Part shown: positions 36,326-44,264 of the stretch, piece by piece | Numbering within the stretch: position 1 is the first letter of the stretch | Layout: the number at the start of each line of letters is the position of its first letter | Source of the DNA: Actinomadura soli | Lineage (GTDB): Bacteria; Actinomycetota; Actinomycetes; Streptosporangiales; Streptosporangiaceae | Direction of reading: 5' to 3' | NCBI RefSeq assembly: GCF_005889715.1 | Contig: NZ_VCKW01000043.1 | Span: 1-44,646, forward strand | DNA: 44,646 nucleotides | Translations under genes and position numbers: made by a program | Notes under the pieces: generated by a model | Database searches by the model: none | The model's input: only the letters and a program-made list of their open reading frames with translations | What the model was told of the DNA's origin: nothing

Positions 36326-37065
36326 CTGAGCGAAGACACGAGCTCCGCCCTAAGCGACGCCGCGAGCCTCGCTTTATGGGACGGCACGGGCCTCGCCCTG
36401 CGCGACGGCACGGGCCGCGCCCTGCGCGACGGCACGGGCCTTGCTCTATAGGAAGGCACGAGCCTTGCTCTGTGGGACGGCGTGAGTCTCGCTCTGCGCG
36501 ACGGCACGGGCCTTGCTCTGTGCGACGGTACGAGGGTCGCTCTGTGCGACGACGCGAGCCTTACCTGACCGACGGCACGAGGGTCGCCCTGAGCGGAAAC
36601 GCGAGCCTTGCACCGTGTGGAGGCGTGAGAGTCGGCCCGTGCGAAGGCGCGAAGGTCGCTCTTAGCGCCAGCGGGCCACGCACCGTGCGAACGCGCAGGT
36701 CTCGCCTTGGGTGAAGGCGTGAGGGCCGCCCCGAACGGAGGTGCGGGCTTTGCTCGGTGTGCGGGGTGTGGGTTCGACCTGTGTGGAGGCATGAGGGTCG
36801 TCCTACGTGGAGGCGCCAGGTCGTGCTGTCTGCGCGGGAGCGGCCTCGTCCCGTTCGGAAGCACGAGTGGCGCGCTGTGTGGAAGTGCGGGCCTTGCTCT
36901 GTGCGGAAGCGCGAGGGGCGCCCTGTGTGGAGGCGCGGGTCTTGCTCTGCTCGAAGGCGTGAGGCGTGCCCTGTGCGAATGTGCGGGTCTCATCTGACCG
37001 ATGGCGCGGACGTTCCTCTGGCGGAGGGCGCGAGTGTCGTCCTGATCAACGGCGCGAGAGTCGCC
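36326..37065 (+). repeat. Minisatellite of about 31 tandem 24-bp units
   Basis: The whole spacer between kinase and regulator genes is a degenerate tandem array. Units start at 36326, 36350, 36374, 36398, 36422 and so on to 37042. All but three are exactly 24 nt; the exceptions are one of 22 and two of 23. The consensus runs roughly CTGTGCGACGGC then ACGAGCCTTGCT. Read from the first base it gives an octapeptide of pattern L-C/R-D/E-G-T/A-S/G-L/V-A, but stops occur in units 6, 11 and 29. Frames starting at 36292 (140 codons), 36707 and 36757, and a long minus-strand frame, are open only because the unit is a multiple of three. I do not call any of them a gene. Confidence 0.9.
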
Positions 37066-37097
37066 TGACTGACTAGGTCGTCCCAGAGGGAGAGTGC

Positions 37098-37796
37098 ATG
37101 ACGGAGGTTGATGGCGTGGCTCCCATCCGCGTGGTGCTGGTCGACGACCAGGAACTGGTGCGGGCCGGGTTCACGATGGTGCTGGACGCGCAGCCGGACA
37201 TCGAGGTCGTCGGCGAGGCCGGCGACGGTGTGCAGGCGCTCGAACTGCTGCGCGGGACGCAGGCGGACGTGGTGCTCATGGACGTCCGGATGCCGCGCAT
37301 GGACGGGATCGAGGCCACCCGGAGGGTGGTGGCTCAGTCGGGGCCGAAGGTCGTCATTCTGACCACGTTCGACCTCGACGAGTACGCGTTCGCGGCGATC
37401 AAGGCGGGGGCCGGCGGGTTCCTGCTGAAGGACGCGGGACCGGCGCAGCTGATCGAGGCGATCAAGGCGGTGCACTCGGGAGACGCGGTGGTGGCGCCGA
37501 GCACGACGAAACGGCTGCTGGACCGGTTCGCGGTGCATCTGCCGGACGCGGAGGAGAAAGCGGGCGGGGCGCTGGAGAGCCTCACCGAGCGGGAGGGCGA
37601 GGTGCTCAGGCTCGTCGCCCGGGGAATGTCGAACGCGGAGATCGCGGAGCGGCTTTATGTCTCGGAGGCCACCGTTAAGACACACATGGGACGGATCCTG
37701 ATGAAGCTCGGCCTGCGCGACCGGGTCCAGGCGGTCGTCTTCGCCTATGAGACAGGCCTGGTCAAAAGCGGCCAAAGAGACCGGCCCGCGGAGTGA
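37098..37796 (+). CDS. NarL/LuxR-type response regulator
   Basis: A 232-residue regulator. The receiver domain (about residues 10-125) has acidic residues in VVLVDDQELV, phospho-acceptor Asp62 in VVLMDVRMPRMDG, the conserved Thr in ILTTFD and Lys in LLKDAG. The LuxR-type helix-turn-helix (about 158-220) has LTEREGEVLRLVARGMSNAE and the recognition helix SEATVKTHMGRILMKLGLRD. GAGGGAGAG sits just before the ATG at 37098. Cognate kinase is upstream across the 24-bp array. Targets could include the chaplin or ABC exporter downstream; that is context only. Confidence 0.95.
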   Translation: MTEVDGVAPIRVVLVDDQELVRAGFTMVLDAQPDIEVVGEAGDGVQALELLRGTQADVVLMDVRMPRMDGIEATRRVVAQSGPKVVILTTFDLDEYAFAAIKAGAGGFLLKDAGPAQLIEAIKAVHSGDAVVAPSTTKRLLDRFAVHLPDAEEKAGGALESLTEREGEVLRLVARGMSNAEIAERLYVSEATVKTHMGRILMKLGLRDRVQAVVFAYETGLVKSGQRDRPAE

Positions 37797-37809
37797 GATT
37801 GTCACTCCG
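37789..37809 (+). terminator. Hairpin at the response regulator 3' end
   Basis: CGGAGTGA (37789-37796) pairs with TCACTCCG (37802-37809) around a 5-nt loop and includes the stop codon. A plausible terminator separating the regulator gene from the chaplin gene. Confidence 0.55.
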
Positions 37810-37953
37810 TGATGACCATTTGCCTTCATCATGGGGATTGACTTCGATCTAGCTTAGAGTAGCTGGGTAACTACCGTACGCGACGCCGCCTCTTCGCGCG
37901 ACGTCGGCAATTGTCAGATCGGGCCTGCTAAGCCCACGTACGGGAGGACTCTC

Positions 37954-38241
37954 GTGTTCAAGAAGCTCGCCGCCACCGGCATCCTCGGCTTCGCGGTCGC
38001 CGGCGCCGCCCTGGCCTCGACGCCCGCGTACGCCGGTGGCCACGGTCACGGCCATGGCAAAGGCCATGGCAAAGGTCACGGCTCGTTCAACCACAACAAG
38101 ACCAGCGGCAATTTCTCGATCCTGGGCGGCACCCAGGTGATCGCGCCGATCTCGATCCCGGTGAACGTCTGCGGCAATGCGATCGCGGTCATCGGCCACG
38201 CTCAGGCGGGTTGCAAGGGCGGTGCGTCCGTCAAGAACTGA
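37954..38241 (+). CDS. Short chaplin with His/Gly/Lys-rich insert
   Basis: A 95-residue secreted surface protein. The signal peptide (residues 1-27, cleavage near TPAYA-GG) is followed by HGHGHGKGHGKGHG (about 30-43) and one chaplin domain (about 52-90: NFSILGGTQVIAPISIPVNV, then CGNAIAVIGHAQAGCKGG) with the two Cys that form the intramolecular bond in most chaplins. Chaplins assemble into amyloid-like fibrils that lower surface tension and coat aerial hyphae and spores. The GTG start has GGGAGGA at good spacing. The His/Gly/Lys run is not part of the standard domain and could bind metal ions or wall polymers. No sorting signal, so a short, non-anchored type. Confidence 0.9.
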   Translation: MFKKLAATGILGFAVAGAALASTPAYAGGHGHGHGKGHGKGHGSFNHNKTSGNFSILGGTQVIAPISIPVNVCGNAIAVIGHAQAGCKGGASVKN

Positions 38242-38573
38242 GCTCTTCATCCTGGCAGGAGCCGAAGGGTGCGGCCTCTGCGCCGCATTGGGATGAGGCT
38301 CACTGGTCCTGATGAACGGGCGTTCGCGCCCATCGCTGAAGCGTCGGAAACCCGAGGGGGCTCCGGCGCTTCCGCATTTTCGAGCGGGCGCCGCCGGTGC
38401 GGTGTCGGTGGAAGGTCGGACGGGCTCGTACGACTCAGGTCGTACGAGGGGGCGGTTCGTAGGCGCGAGGTTGACGGGGATCGTGGCCGGCGGGCTGATG
38501 GCAGGCGCGGCGCGGATTTCTAGCGTGGTCATCGATCAGTCCGAGCCGCGGCCGAGCCCTGAAGGAGCCACCC
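38242..38573 (+). promoter_or_regulatory. Chaplin/ABC spacer with a long perfect palindrome
   Basis: No gene is supported in this 332-bp gap. It holds a possible terminator (GAAGCG 38338-38343 with CGCTTC 38367-38372, then CGCATTTTC). It also holds an exact inverted repeat: CTCGTACGAC (38425-38434), TCAG, GTCGTACGAG (38439-38448), a 24-bp perfect dyad about 125 bp before the ABC gene. The size and symmetry suit a TetR-type operator, but no regulator gene is adjacent. Confidence 0.55.
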
Positions 38574-39347
38574 GTGACCAGCACGTTCACCGACCCGCCC
38601 GGGGGAGTCCCGGCGGTCACAGCAGGTCCGGCCGTCATGGCCGAGGGCGTGTCGAAGGTGTACGGGTCCGGTGATGCGGCCGTGCACGCGTTGCGCGGGG
38701 TGAGCGTCGGGTTCGCGAAGGGCGCGTTCACGGCGATCATGGGGCCGTCCGGGTCGGGGAAGTCGACGCTGATGCACTGCCTCGCCGGGCTGGACACGGT
38801 CACGTCCGGGCGGATCGTCCTCGGCGACGCCGAGATCACCGGGATGGGCGACCGGCAGCTGACGATGCTGCGCCGCGACCGCGTCGGGTTCGTGTTCCAG
38901 GCGTTCAACCTGCTGCCGACGCTGACGGCCGAGCAGAACATCCTGCTGCCGCTCGAACTCGCGGGCCGCAAGCCCGACCGGGCGTGGTTCGGCCAGGTCG
39001 TGGACGTCCTCGGGCTCCGCGACCGGCTGAGGCACCGCCCGAGCGAGCTGTCGGGCGGGCAGCAGCAGCGGGTGGCGTGCGCCCGCGCGATCGTCGCCCG
39101 CCCCGAGGTGATCTTCGCGGACGAGCCGACCGGCAACCTCGACTCCCGGGCGGGCGCGGAGGTCCTGGGGTTCCTGCGCGCGTCCGTCCGGGAGATGGGG
39201 CAGACGATCGTGCTGGTCACCCATGACCCGGTGGCCGCCTCGTACGCCGACCGGGTGGTGTTCCTGCGCGACGGCGAGATCGTGTCGGAGATCGTCCAGC
39301 CGACGCCCGAGGCCGTGCTCGACCGGCTCAAGGGCCTGGGGGCGTGA
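38574..39347 (+). CDS. ABC transporter ATP-binding protein (MacB/LolD type)
   Basis: A 257-residue ATPase. Walker A GPSGSGKST is at 57-65, the Q-loop is in FVFQAFNLLPTLTAEQNILL, the signature is LSGGQQQRVACARAIV, Walker B is VIFADEPTGNLDSRAG, and the switch His is in LVTHDPVAASYAD. The MacB-family pattern of the Q-loop region and the FtsX permease partner indicate a mechanotransmitting exporter rather than an importer. The GTG start has AAGGAG 6 nt upstream. Its stop overlaps the permease start (ATGA). Confidence 0.95.
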   Translation: MTSTFTDPPGGVPAVTAGPAVMAEGVSKVYGSGDAAVHALRGVSVGFAKGAFTAIMGPSGSGKSTLMHCLAGLDTVTSGRIVLGDAEITGMGDRQLTMLRRDRVGFVFQAFNLLPTLTAEQNILLPLELAGRKPDRAWFGQVVDVLGLRDRLRHRPSELSGGQQQRVACARAIVARPEVIFADEPTGNLDSRAGAEVLGFLRASVREMGQTIVLVTHDPVAASYADRVVFLRDGEIVSEIVQPTPEAVLDRLKGLGA

Positions 39348-41875
39348 TGCTGAGGACGACTCTGGCGGGCCTGCGCGCCCACAAGCTGCGGCTGCTGTTG
39401 ACGGCGGTCGCCATCACTCTGGGCGTCGGTTTCATCTCGGGGACGTTCGTCCTCACCGACACGATGGACAAGGGCGTCGCCAAGACGTTCGCACGGTCCG
39501 CCGACAAGGTCGATTTCGCGGTGCTCCCTGACGACGACACAGAGAAAGGGCTAAGCGCCAGCACACTCAACCAGGTTCGCACAGTACCTGGCGTGACGGA
39601 CGTGCACGGCATGGTCAAGGGCGACGCAGCCCTCGTCGGCAAAGACGGTAAGGCCGCCGGCGATTTCCCCACCGTCGGTATGTCCGTGCCCTCCGGCCGG
39701 CTGCTGCGGTACGACTTCGATACGGGACGTCCTCCGTCCGGCGGCGGCGAGACCGTCCTCGACACCGAATTGGCCAAGCGGGAGGGCTACACCGTCGGTG
39801 ACACGGTGACGGTCCTGGACGGGAAGAACCGGTCACACAGCTTCGGCGTCGTCGGGCTGGTCGATTTCGGTATCGACCAGGAGGCGAGCTTCCGCGGCGC
39901 CGTGGGATTCGACCCCGCGACCGCGAAGGCGATGACCGGCGAGACGACGTACGAGGAGATCGACGTCGCGGGCGGGAACCGGGCGGCGATGGAGGCGGCC
40001 GTGAAGGCGGGCGGCGGCGACGCGGGCGCGGCGCCGTCCGGTCGCGTGTACAGCGGTGCGGAGCTGGGGACGAAGCTGGCGAAGTCGGCGGGCGCCGACA
40101 CGAAGATCATCCGTACCGGGCTGCTGATCTTCGGGCTGGTGGCGATGCTGGTGTCCGCCCTGGTCATCTACAACACCTTCTCCATCCTGATCGCGCAGCG
40201 GATGCGGGAGATGGCGCTGCTGCGCTGCGTCGGCGCGACGCGCCGGCAAATCTTCGGCGGCGTCCTGGTGGAGTCCGCGGTGGTCGGTTTGGTCGGTTCG
40301 CTCCTCGGCCTCGCCGCCGGCGTCGGCCTCGGCGCGGGCGCGCTCGTCGGGATCAGGCAGCTGGACGCCAACCTCGCCATGACGGGACCGTCGGGCACGT
40401 CCCTCGCCCCCCGAACGATCCTGATCGGCCTGGCGGTCGGCGTCATCGTGACCGTCGTGTCGGCCCTCCTGCCGGCCCGCGCGGCGACCCGCGTCGCACC
40501 CGTCGCCGCGCTGCGCTCGGAACTGGAACCGGGCAGCGGACGGTTCCGCCTCGGCGTGCCGCGCACGGTGATCTCCGTCCTTCTCGGCATCGCGGGCCTG
40601 GTCATCGGGGCGCTCGGCTCGATCGCCATGCCGAAGGGCCAGGCCGCGATGTTCGTGGTCGCGCTCGCCGGCGGCGTGTTCTTCCTCGCGGTGATCGCGG
40701 CGATGCCCGCGCTCGTCCGGCCGCTCGGACGTTTCGCGGGCGCGGTCCCGGCGCGGCTCGGGGGCGTGCCGGGACGGCTGGCGGTGGCGAACGCGCAGCG
40801 CGCCCCCCGCCGCACCGCGACCACCACGATCGCGCTGACCGTCGGCGTTGGGCTGATGAGCCTGTTCGCGGTGATCGCGGCGAGCGGAAAGGCGACCGCG
40901 ACGCACAAGCTGGCGGAGCAGTTCCCCGTCGAGTTCCAGATCAGGACGCAGGACTTCCAGGGGACCGTCCCGCGCGCGCTTGCCGGGACGCTGCGCGACC
41001 GTCCCGAGGTCGCCGACGTCATCGAGATGCACCGCCAGGAGACCAAGTCCGCTGGGAAGGGCAAGGACATCACCACCATCACCGCGTCCGCTCTCGGCAC
41101 GATCGTGAGACCCGAGATGACGGAAGGCACGCTGGACGCCGCGCAAAAGCCGGGCACCGCGATGGTGGACGCGGACACGGCCAAGGCCCCTGGCCTGGCG
41201 ATGGGGAAGACCGTCCAGGTGAAGACAGCGCACGGTACCGTCCCGGTGAAGATCACCGCGGTTTACGCGCCGGGCACCGGCCTGGACGGAATCGTCGTCC
41301 CCGAGTCCGACTTCATCCGATACTTCGGCGCCCGCGATCCGACGGCGATCTACGTCAAGACCCATGACGACGTGCTCGCGTCCGACGCCCGCAGGGCCGT
41401 GGAGGGCGCCGCGCAGCCCTACCCCGCCGCGAAGGTGATCTCCAGTGCCGAGTTCAAGGAGTCGATGACGAAGGCCGTCGACATGATGCTGATGATCTTC
41501 GGTGGGCTGCTCGGCCTGGCGATCGTCATCGCGCTGTTCGGCATCGCCAACACGCTGACCCTCTCGGTCGTGGAACGCACCCGCGAGTCGGCGCTGCTGC
41601 GCGCCCTCGGCCTCACCAAACGCCAGCTTCGCCGGATGCTGTCCGTCGAGGCCCTGGTCATGGCCGTGATCGGCGCGCTCACCGGGGTCGTGCTCGGGGT
41701 CGCGTTCGGCTGGGCCGCGACGAACGCGATGGCGTCGGACTCCGTCTTCTCGCTGCCCTACCTGCAGGTCGTCGCGTTCGTCGTCCTCGCGGGCCTGGCC
41801 GGGACGGCCGCCGCGGTGATGCCCGCGCGGCGCGCCGCGAGAACGTCCATAGTGGAGTCCCTGTCGCATGACTGA
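39344..41875 (+). CDS. FtsX-like ABC permease, duplicated
   Basis: An 843-residue permease with two FtsX domains. One N-terminal helix (about 12-35) is followed by an extracytoplasmic MacB-type region (about 40-245). FtsX domain 1 lies at about 255-390 (LLIFGLVAMLVSALVIYNTF, then REMALLRCVGATRRQ). Two central helices lie near 405-470, with a second outer region at about 500-700. FtsX domain 2 spans about 710-840 (IVIALFGIANTLTLSVVERT, then RESALLRALGLTKRQ). With the ATPase it forms an exporter or a signal relay for lipids, peptides or antibiotics; the substrate is unknown. Next to a two-component system, a cell-envelope stress role is plausible but unproven. Confidence 0.94.
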   Translation: MMLRTTLAGLRAHKLRLLLTAVAITLGVGFISGTFVLTDTMDKGVAKTFARSADKVDFAVLPDDDTEKGLSASTLNQVRTVPGVTDVHGMVKGDAALVGKDGKAAGDFPTVGMSVPSGRLLRYDFDTGRPPSGGGETVLDTELAKREGYTVGDTVTVLDGKNRSHSFGVVGLVDFGIDQEASFRGAVGFDPATAKAMTGETTYEEIDVAGGNRAAMEAAVKAGGGDAGAAPSGRVYSGAELGTKLAKSAGADTKIIRTGLLIFGLVAMLVSALVIYNTFSILIAQRMREMALLRCVGATRRQIFGGVLVESAVVGLVGSLLGLAAGVGLGAGALVGIRQLDANLAMTGPSGTSLAPRTILIGLAVGVIVTVVSALLPARAATRVAPVAALRSELEPGSGRFRLGVPRTVISVLLGIAGLVIGALGSIAMPKGQAAMFVVALAGGVFFLAVIAAMPALVRPLGRFAGAVPARLGGVPGRLAVANAQRAPRRTATTTIALTVGVGLMSLFAVIAASGKATATHKLAEQFPVEFQIRTQDFQGTVPRALAGTLRDRPEVADVIEMHRQETKSAGKGKDITTITASALGTIVRPEMTEGTLDAAQKPGTAMVDADTAKAPGLAMGKTVQVKTAHGTVPVKITAVYAPGTGLDGIVVPESDFIRYFGARDPTAIYVKTHDDVLASDARRAVEGAAQPYPAAKVISSAEFKESMTKAVDMMLMIFGGLLGLAIVIALFGIANTLTLSVVERTRESALLRALGLTKRQLRRMLSVEALVMAVIGALTGVVLGVAFGWAATNAMASDSVFSLPYLQVVAFVVLAGLAGTAAAVMPARRAARTSIVESLSHD

Positions 41876-41877
41876 AT

Positions 41878-41908
41878 GGGGTGGGGGGCGGCCGCCGCCC
41901 CCCACCCC
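41878..41908 (+). terminator. Very GC-rich hairpin after the ABC permease
   Basis: GGGGTGGGGGGCGGC (41878-41892) and GCCGCCCCCCACCCC (41894-41908) are exact inverse repeats around one base, giving at least 12 pairs with a realistic loop. It begins 2 nt after the permease stop. Its position inside the longer upstream frame of the next gene supports the later start chosen there. Confidence 0.75.
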
Positions 41909-41990
41909 ACCCACCGGGCGGTGGGACCCAGGCCCGCGGGTACGCTGGTTCGCGCACGTCCGGTACCTACCTGAGGACTGGAACGAACCG

Positions 41991-42923
41991 ATGGACCCAC
42001 ATGCCACGCCTTCCTCCGCCGCGCCCGGAAACGGGCCGGAGCCGACTCCGGAGGACAGGCCGGCGCGGCTCGCGGTCGGCGTCGTCGGCGCCGGCCGCGT
42101 CGGCACGGCGCTCGGCGCCGCGCTGTCCCGCGCGGGCCACCGCGTGATCGCCGCGACCGCCGTGTCCGAGCGGTCCCGGTCCCACGTGACGGAACGCCTC
42201 CCCGGCGCGGACGTCGCGACCCCGCCGGAGGTCGTGGCCGCCGCCGACCTGGTGCTGCTGACCGTCCCGGACGACGAACTGCCCGAACTGGCGTCTGGCC
42301 TGGTGTCCGCGGGCGTCCCGGTCACGGGCAAGCTCGTCCTGCACACCAGCGGCCGCTACGGGACCACCATCCTCGACCCGCTCACCCGCGCCGGTGCCCT
42401 CCCCCTCGCCCTGCACCCGGTCATGACCTTCACCGGACGCCCGGACGACGTGAACCGGCTCGCCGGAATCTCCTTCGGCGTCACCTCCCCCGAGCCGCTG
42501 CGCCCCGTCGCGGAGGCGCTCGTCGTGGAGATGGGCGGCGAACCCGTCTGGATCACCGAGGAGATGCGCCCCCTGTACCACGCCGCTCTCGCCGGAGGCG
42601 CGAACCACCTGGTCACCCTGGTCGTCGAGGCGATGGACCTTCTCCATATCGCCGGCGTGGCCGAACCCGGCCGGATGCTCGGCCCCCTCCTGGGCGCCGC
42701 CCTGGACAACGGCCTGCGCCTCGGCATCGACGGCCTCACCGGCCCGGTCGCCCGCGGCGACGCCGGAACCGTCTCCGACCACGTCGGCGAACTGGGCAAG
42801 GTGTCCGCCGAAAGCCGCCGCGCCTACATCGCCCTGGCCCGCCTCACCGCCGACCGCGCCCTGGCCGCCGGAATGCTCAAACCCGAGGACGCCGAACGCC
42901 TCCTAGAAGCCTTGGCCGACTGA
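41991..42923 (+). CDS. Rossmann-fold/DUF2520 protein, possible ketopantoate reductase
   Basis: A 310-residue NAD(P)-dependent-type protein. The N-terminal Rossmann domain has VGVVGAGRVGTALGAAL (GxGxxG) and VLLTVPDDELPELA. The C-terminal helical DUF2520 domain has LHPVMTFTGRPDDVNRLAGI and YHAALAGGANHLVTLVVEA. Overall it looks like a 6-phosphogluconate-dehydrogenase-like reductase. Position next to panC-panD, with no panE here, suggests it may reduce ketopantoate to pantoate; related non-PanE reductases have been proposed for this step. This is inference. The ATG at 41991 was chosen; the open frame extends to 41868 through a terminator hairpin. Confidence 0.85.
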   Translation: MDPHATPSSAAPGNGPEPTPEDRPARLAVGVVGAGRVGTALGAALSRAGHRVIAATAVSERSRSHVTERLPGADVATPPEVVAAADLVLLTVPDDELPELASGLVSAGVPVTGKLVLHTSGRYGTTILDPLTRAGALPLALHPVMTFTGRPDDVNRLAGISFGVTSPEPLRPVAEALVVEMGGEPVWITEEMRPLYHAALAGGANHLVTLVVEAMDLLHIAGVAEPGRMLGPLLGAALDNGLRLGIDGLTGPVARGDAGTVSDHVGELGKVSAESRRAYIALARLTADRALAAGMLKPEDAERLLEALAD

Positions 42924-43010
42924 CCAGGACGAAACAGTGCAACCAACCCACCTGCCCTCCACCGGAACCCCATCCTCCACCCGCAACCTCACGCCCACCG
43001 GAACCCCGGC

Positions 43011-43334
43011 CTCTGCGGGGAGTTGGGTGAGCTCGGCTTCTGCGGGGAGTTGGGTGAGCTCGGCCTCTGCGGGGATCTCGGTGAGCTTGGCCTCTGTGGG
43101 GAATTCGCCGAGCTTGGCCTCTGCTGGGAACTCGCTGAGCTCGTCTTCTGCGGGGAATTCGCTGAGGTCGTTCTCTGCGGGGAATTCGCTGAGCCTGGCC
43201 TCTGCGGGGAGTTCGGTGAGCTTGGTCTCGCCTGGGGGTTCGGTGAGCTTGGCCTCTGCCGGGGACTTGGTGAGCCTGGCCTTGCTGGGGAACTCGGCGA
43301 GGGTGGACTCTGCGGGGAACTCGGCGCGTGTGGA
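43011..43334. repeat. Minisatellite of twelve 27-bp units before panC
   Basis: Twelve consecutive units starting at 43011, 43038, 43065 and on to 43308 are all exactly 27 nt with no gaps. The consensus is CTCTGCGGGGAATTCGCTG then AGCTTGGC. In the panC frame it encodes a nonapeptide like L-C-G-E-F-A-E-L-G; on the opposite strand a helical-looking P-A-E-A-K-L-T-E-L. Five of six frames are open through the array. It lies between the DUF2520 gene and panC, upstream of the panC ribosome site. No protein is called from it. Confidence 0.92.
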
Positions 43335-43403
43335 GAACTCGGCGGTCGATGGGAGGCCGTCGGACGCGGGGTACCAGGGTTTCGGGGCAGCGAAGGGGAC
43401 ATC

Positions 43404-44264
43404 GTGACATCGACGATCAGCCGGACACGGGACGAACTGGCCGAAGCCCGCTCCAGGATCAAGGGAACCCTGGCGCTCGTCCCGACCATGGGGGCGCTGC
43501 ACGAAGGCCACCGTTCACTGATCCGGCAGGCCCGCCAGAGCGCGGACACGGTCGCGGTCAGCATCTTCGTCAACCCGCTCCAGTTCGGCCCGGACGAGGA
43601 CTTCGACCGCTACCCACGGACGCTCGCCACCGACCTCGACATGTGCACCGCCGAAGGCGTCGACCTCGTCTTCGCGCCGCCCCACTCGGTGATGTATCCG
43701 GACGCTCCGCAGGTCACGATCAAATCGGGCCCGATGGGCGAGGTCGTCGAGGGCGTGACCCGGCCGGGCCACTTCGACGGGATGCTCACCGTCGTGCTGA
43801 AGCTGCTCAACCTCGTTCGTCCCGATGTGGCGATCTTCGGTGAGAAGGACGCGCAGCAGCTCGCGATGATCCGCCGGATGGTCGCCGATCTGAACGTCCC
43901 CGTCGAGATCGTCGGCTGCCCGACCGTCCGGGAGCCGGATGGCCTGGCCCTTTCAAGCCGCAACCGCTACCTCTCCGAGGCCGAACGCCGGACCGCCCTC
44001 GCCCTATCGCGCGCCCTCCATGCCGGCGCGGACGCCGTCTCTGAAGGACCCGAAGCGGTGATCGCCGCGGCGAGCGTGGTCCTCGACAAGGCCGCGACCG
44101 CCGATCCGCCGCTCCTCCTCGACTACCTCGTCCTCGTCGACCCGGCGACATTCACCGCGATCACACTTCCCTACGCGGGACCGGCCGTCCTGGCCGTCGC
44201 CGGCCGTGTCGGCGCCACTCACCTCATCGACAACGTCCCCCTCCAGTTCCCCGAGGAGCCCTGA
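43404..44264 (+). CDS. panC: Pantothenate synthetase
   Basis: A 286-residue ATP-dependent ligase joining pantoate and beta-alanine, the last step to pantothenate. Seen: the N-terminal nucleotide-binding [19 protein letters not shown] (HxGH motif), [33 protein letters not shown], and [20 protein letters not shown] with the family SSRN motif. The GTG at 43404 has AAGGGGA before it and gives the normal length; the frame is open for another 127 codons upstream through the 27-bp array, which would be an unusual N-terminal extension. panD follows with a one-base overlap (TGATG). Confidence 0.95.
   Translation: MTSTISRTRDELAEARSRIKGTLALVPTMGALHEGHRSLIRQARQSADTVAVSIFVNPLQFGPDEDFDRYPRTLATDLDMCTAEGVDLVFAPPHSVMYPDAPQVTIKSGPMGEVVEGVTRPGHFDGMLTVVLKLLNLVRPDVAIFGEKDAQQLAMIRRMVADLNVPVEIVGCPTVREPDGLALSSRNRYLSEAERRTALALSRALHAGADAVSEGPEAVIAAASVVLDKAATADPPLLLDYLVLVDPATFTAITLPYAGPAVLAVAGRVGATHLIDNVPLQFPEEP

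Noticed and set aside
36292..36714. 140-codon frame coupled by ATGA to the kinase stop
   Set aside because: Apart from its first few codons it is only a frame of the 24-bp array, very Arg-rich, with no family similarity. The overlapping ATG is noted as a possible relic.
36290..36993. Long minus-strand frame rich in R-A-R-P-V-P-S-R
   Set aside because: It stays open because the repeat unit is a multiple of three; it continues antisense into the kinase gene and has no start context.
36326..37065. CRISPR-like array
   Set aside because: Units are contiguous with no unique spacers, and no cas gene is present; it is a minisatellite.
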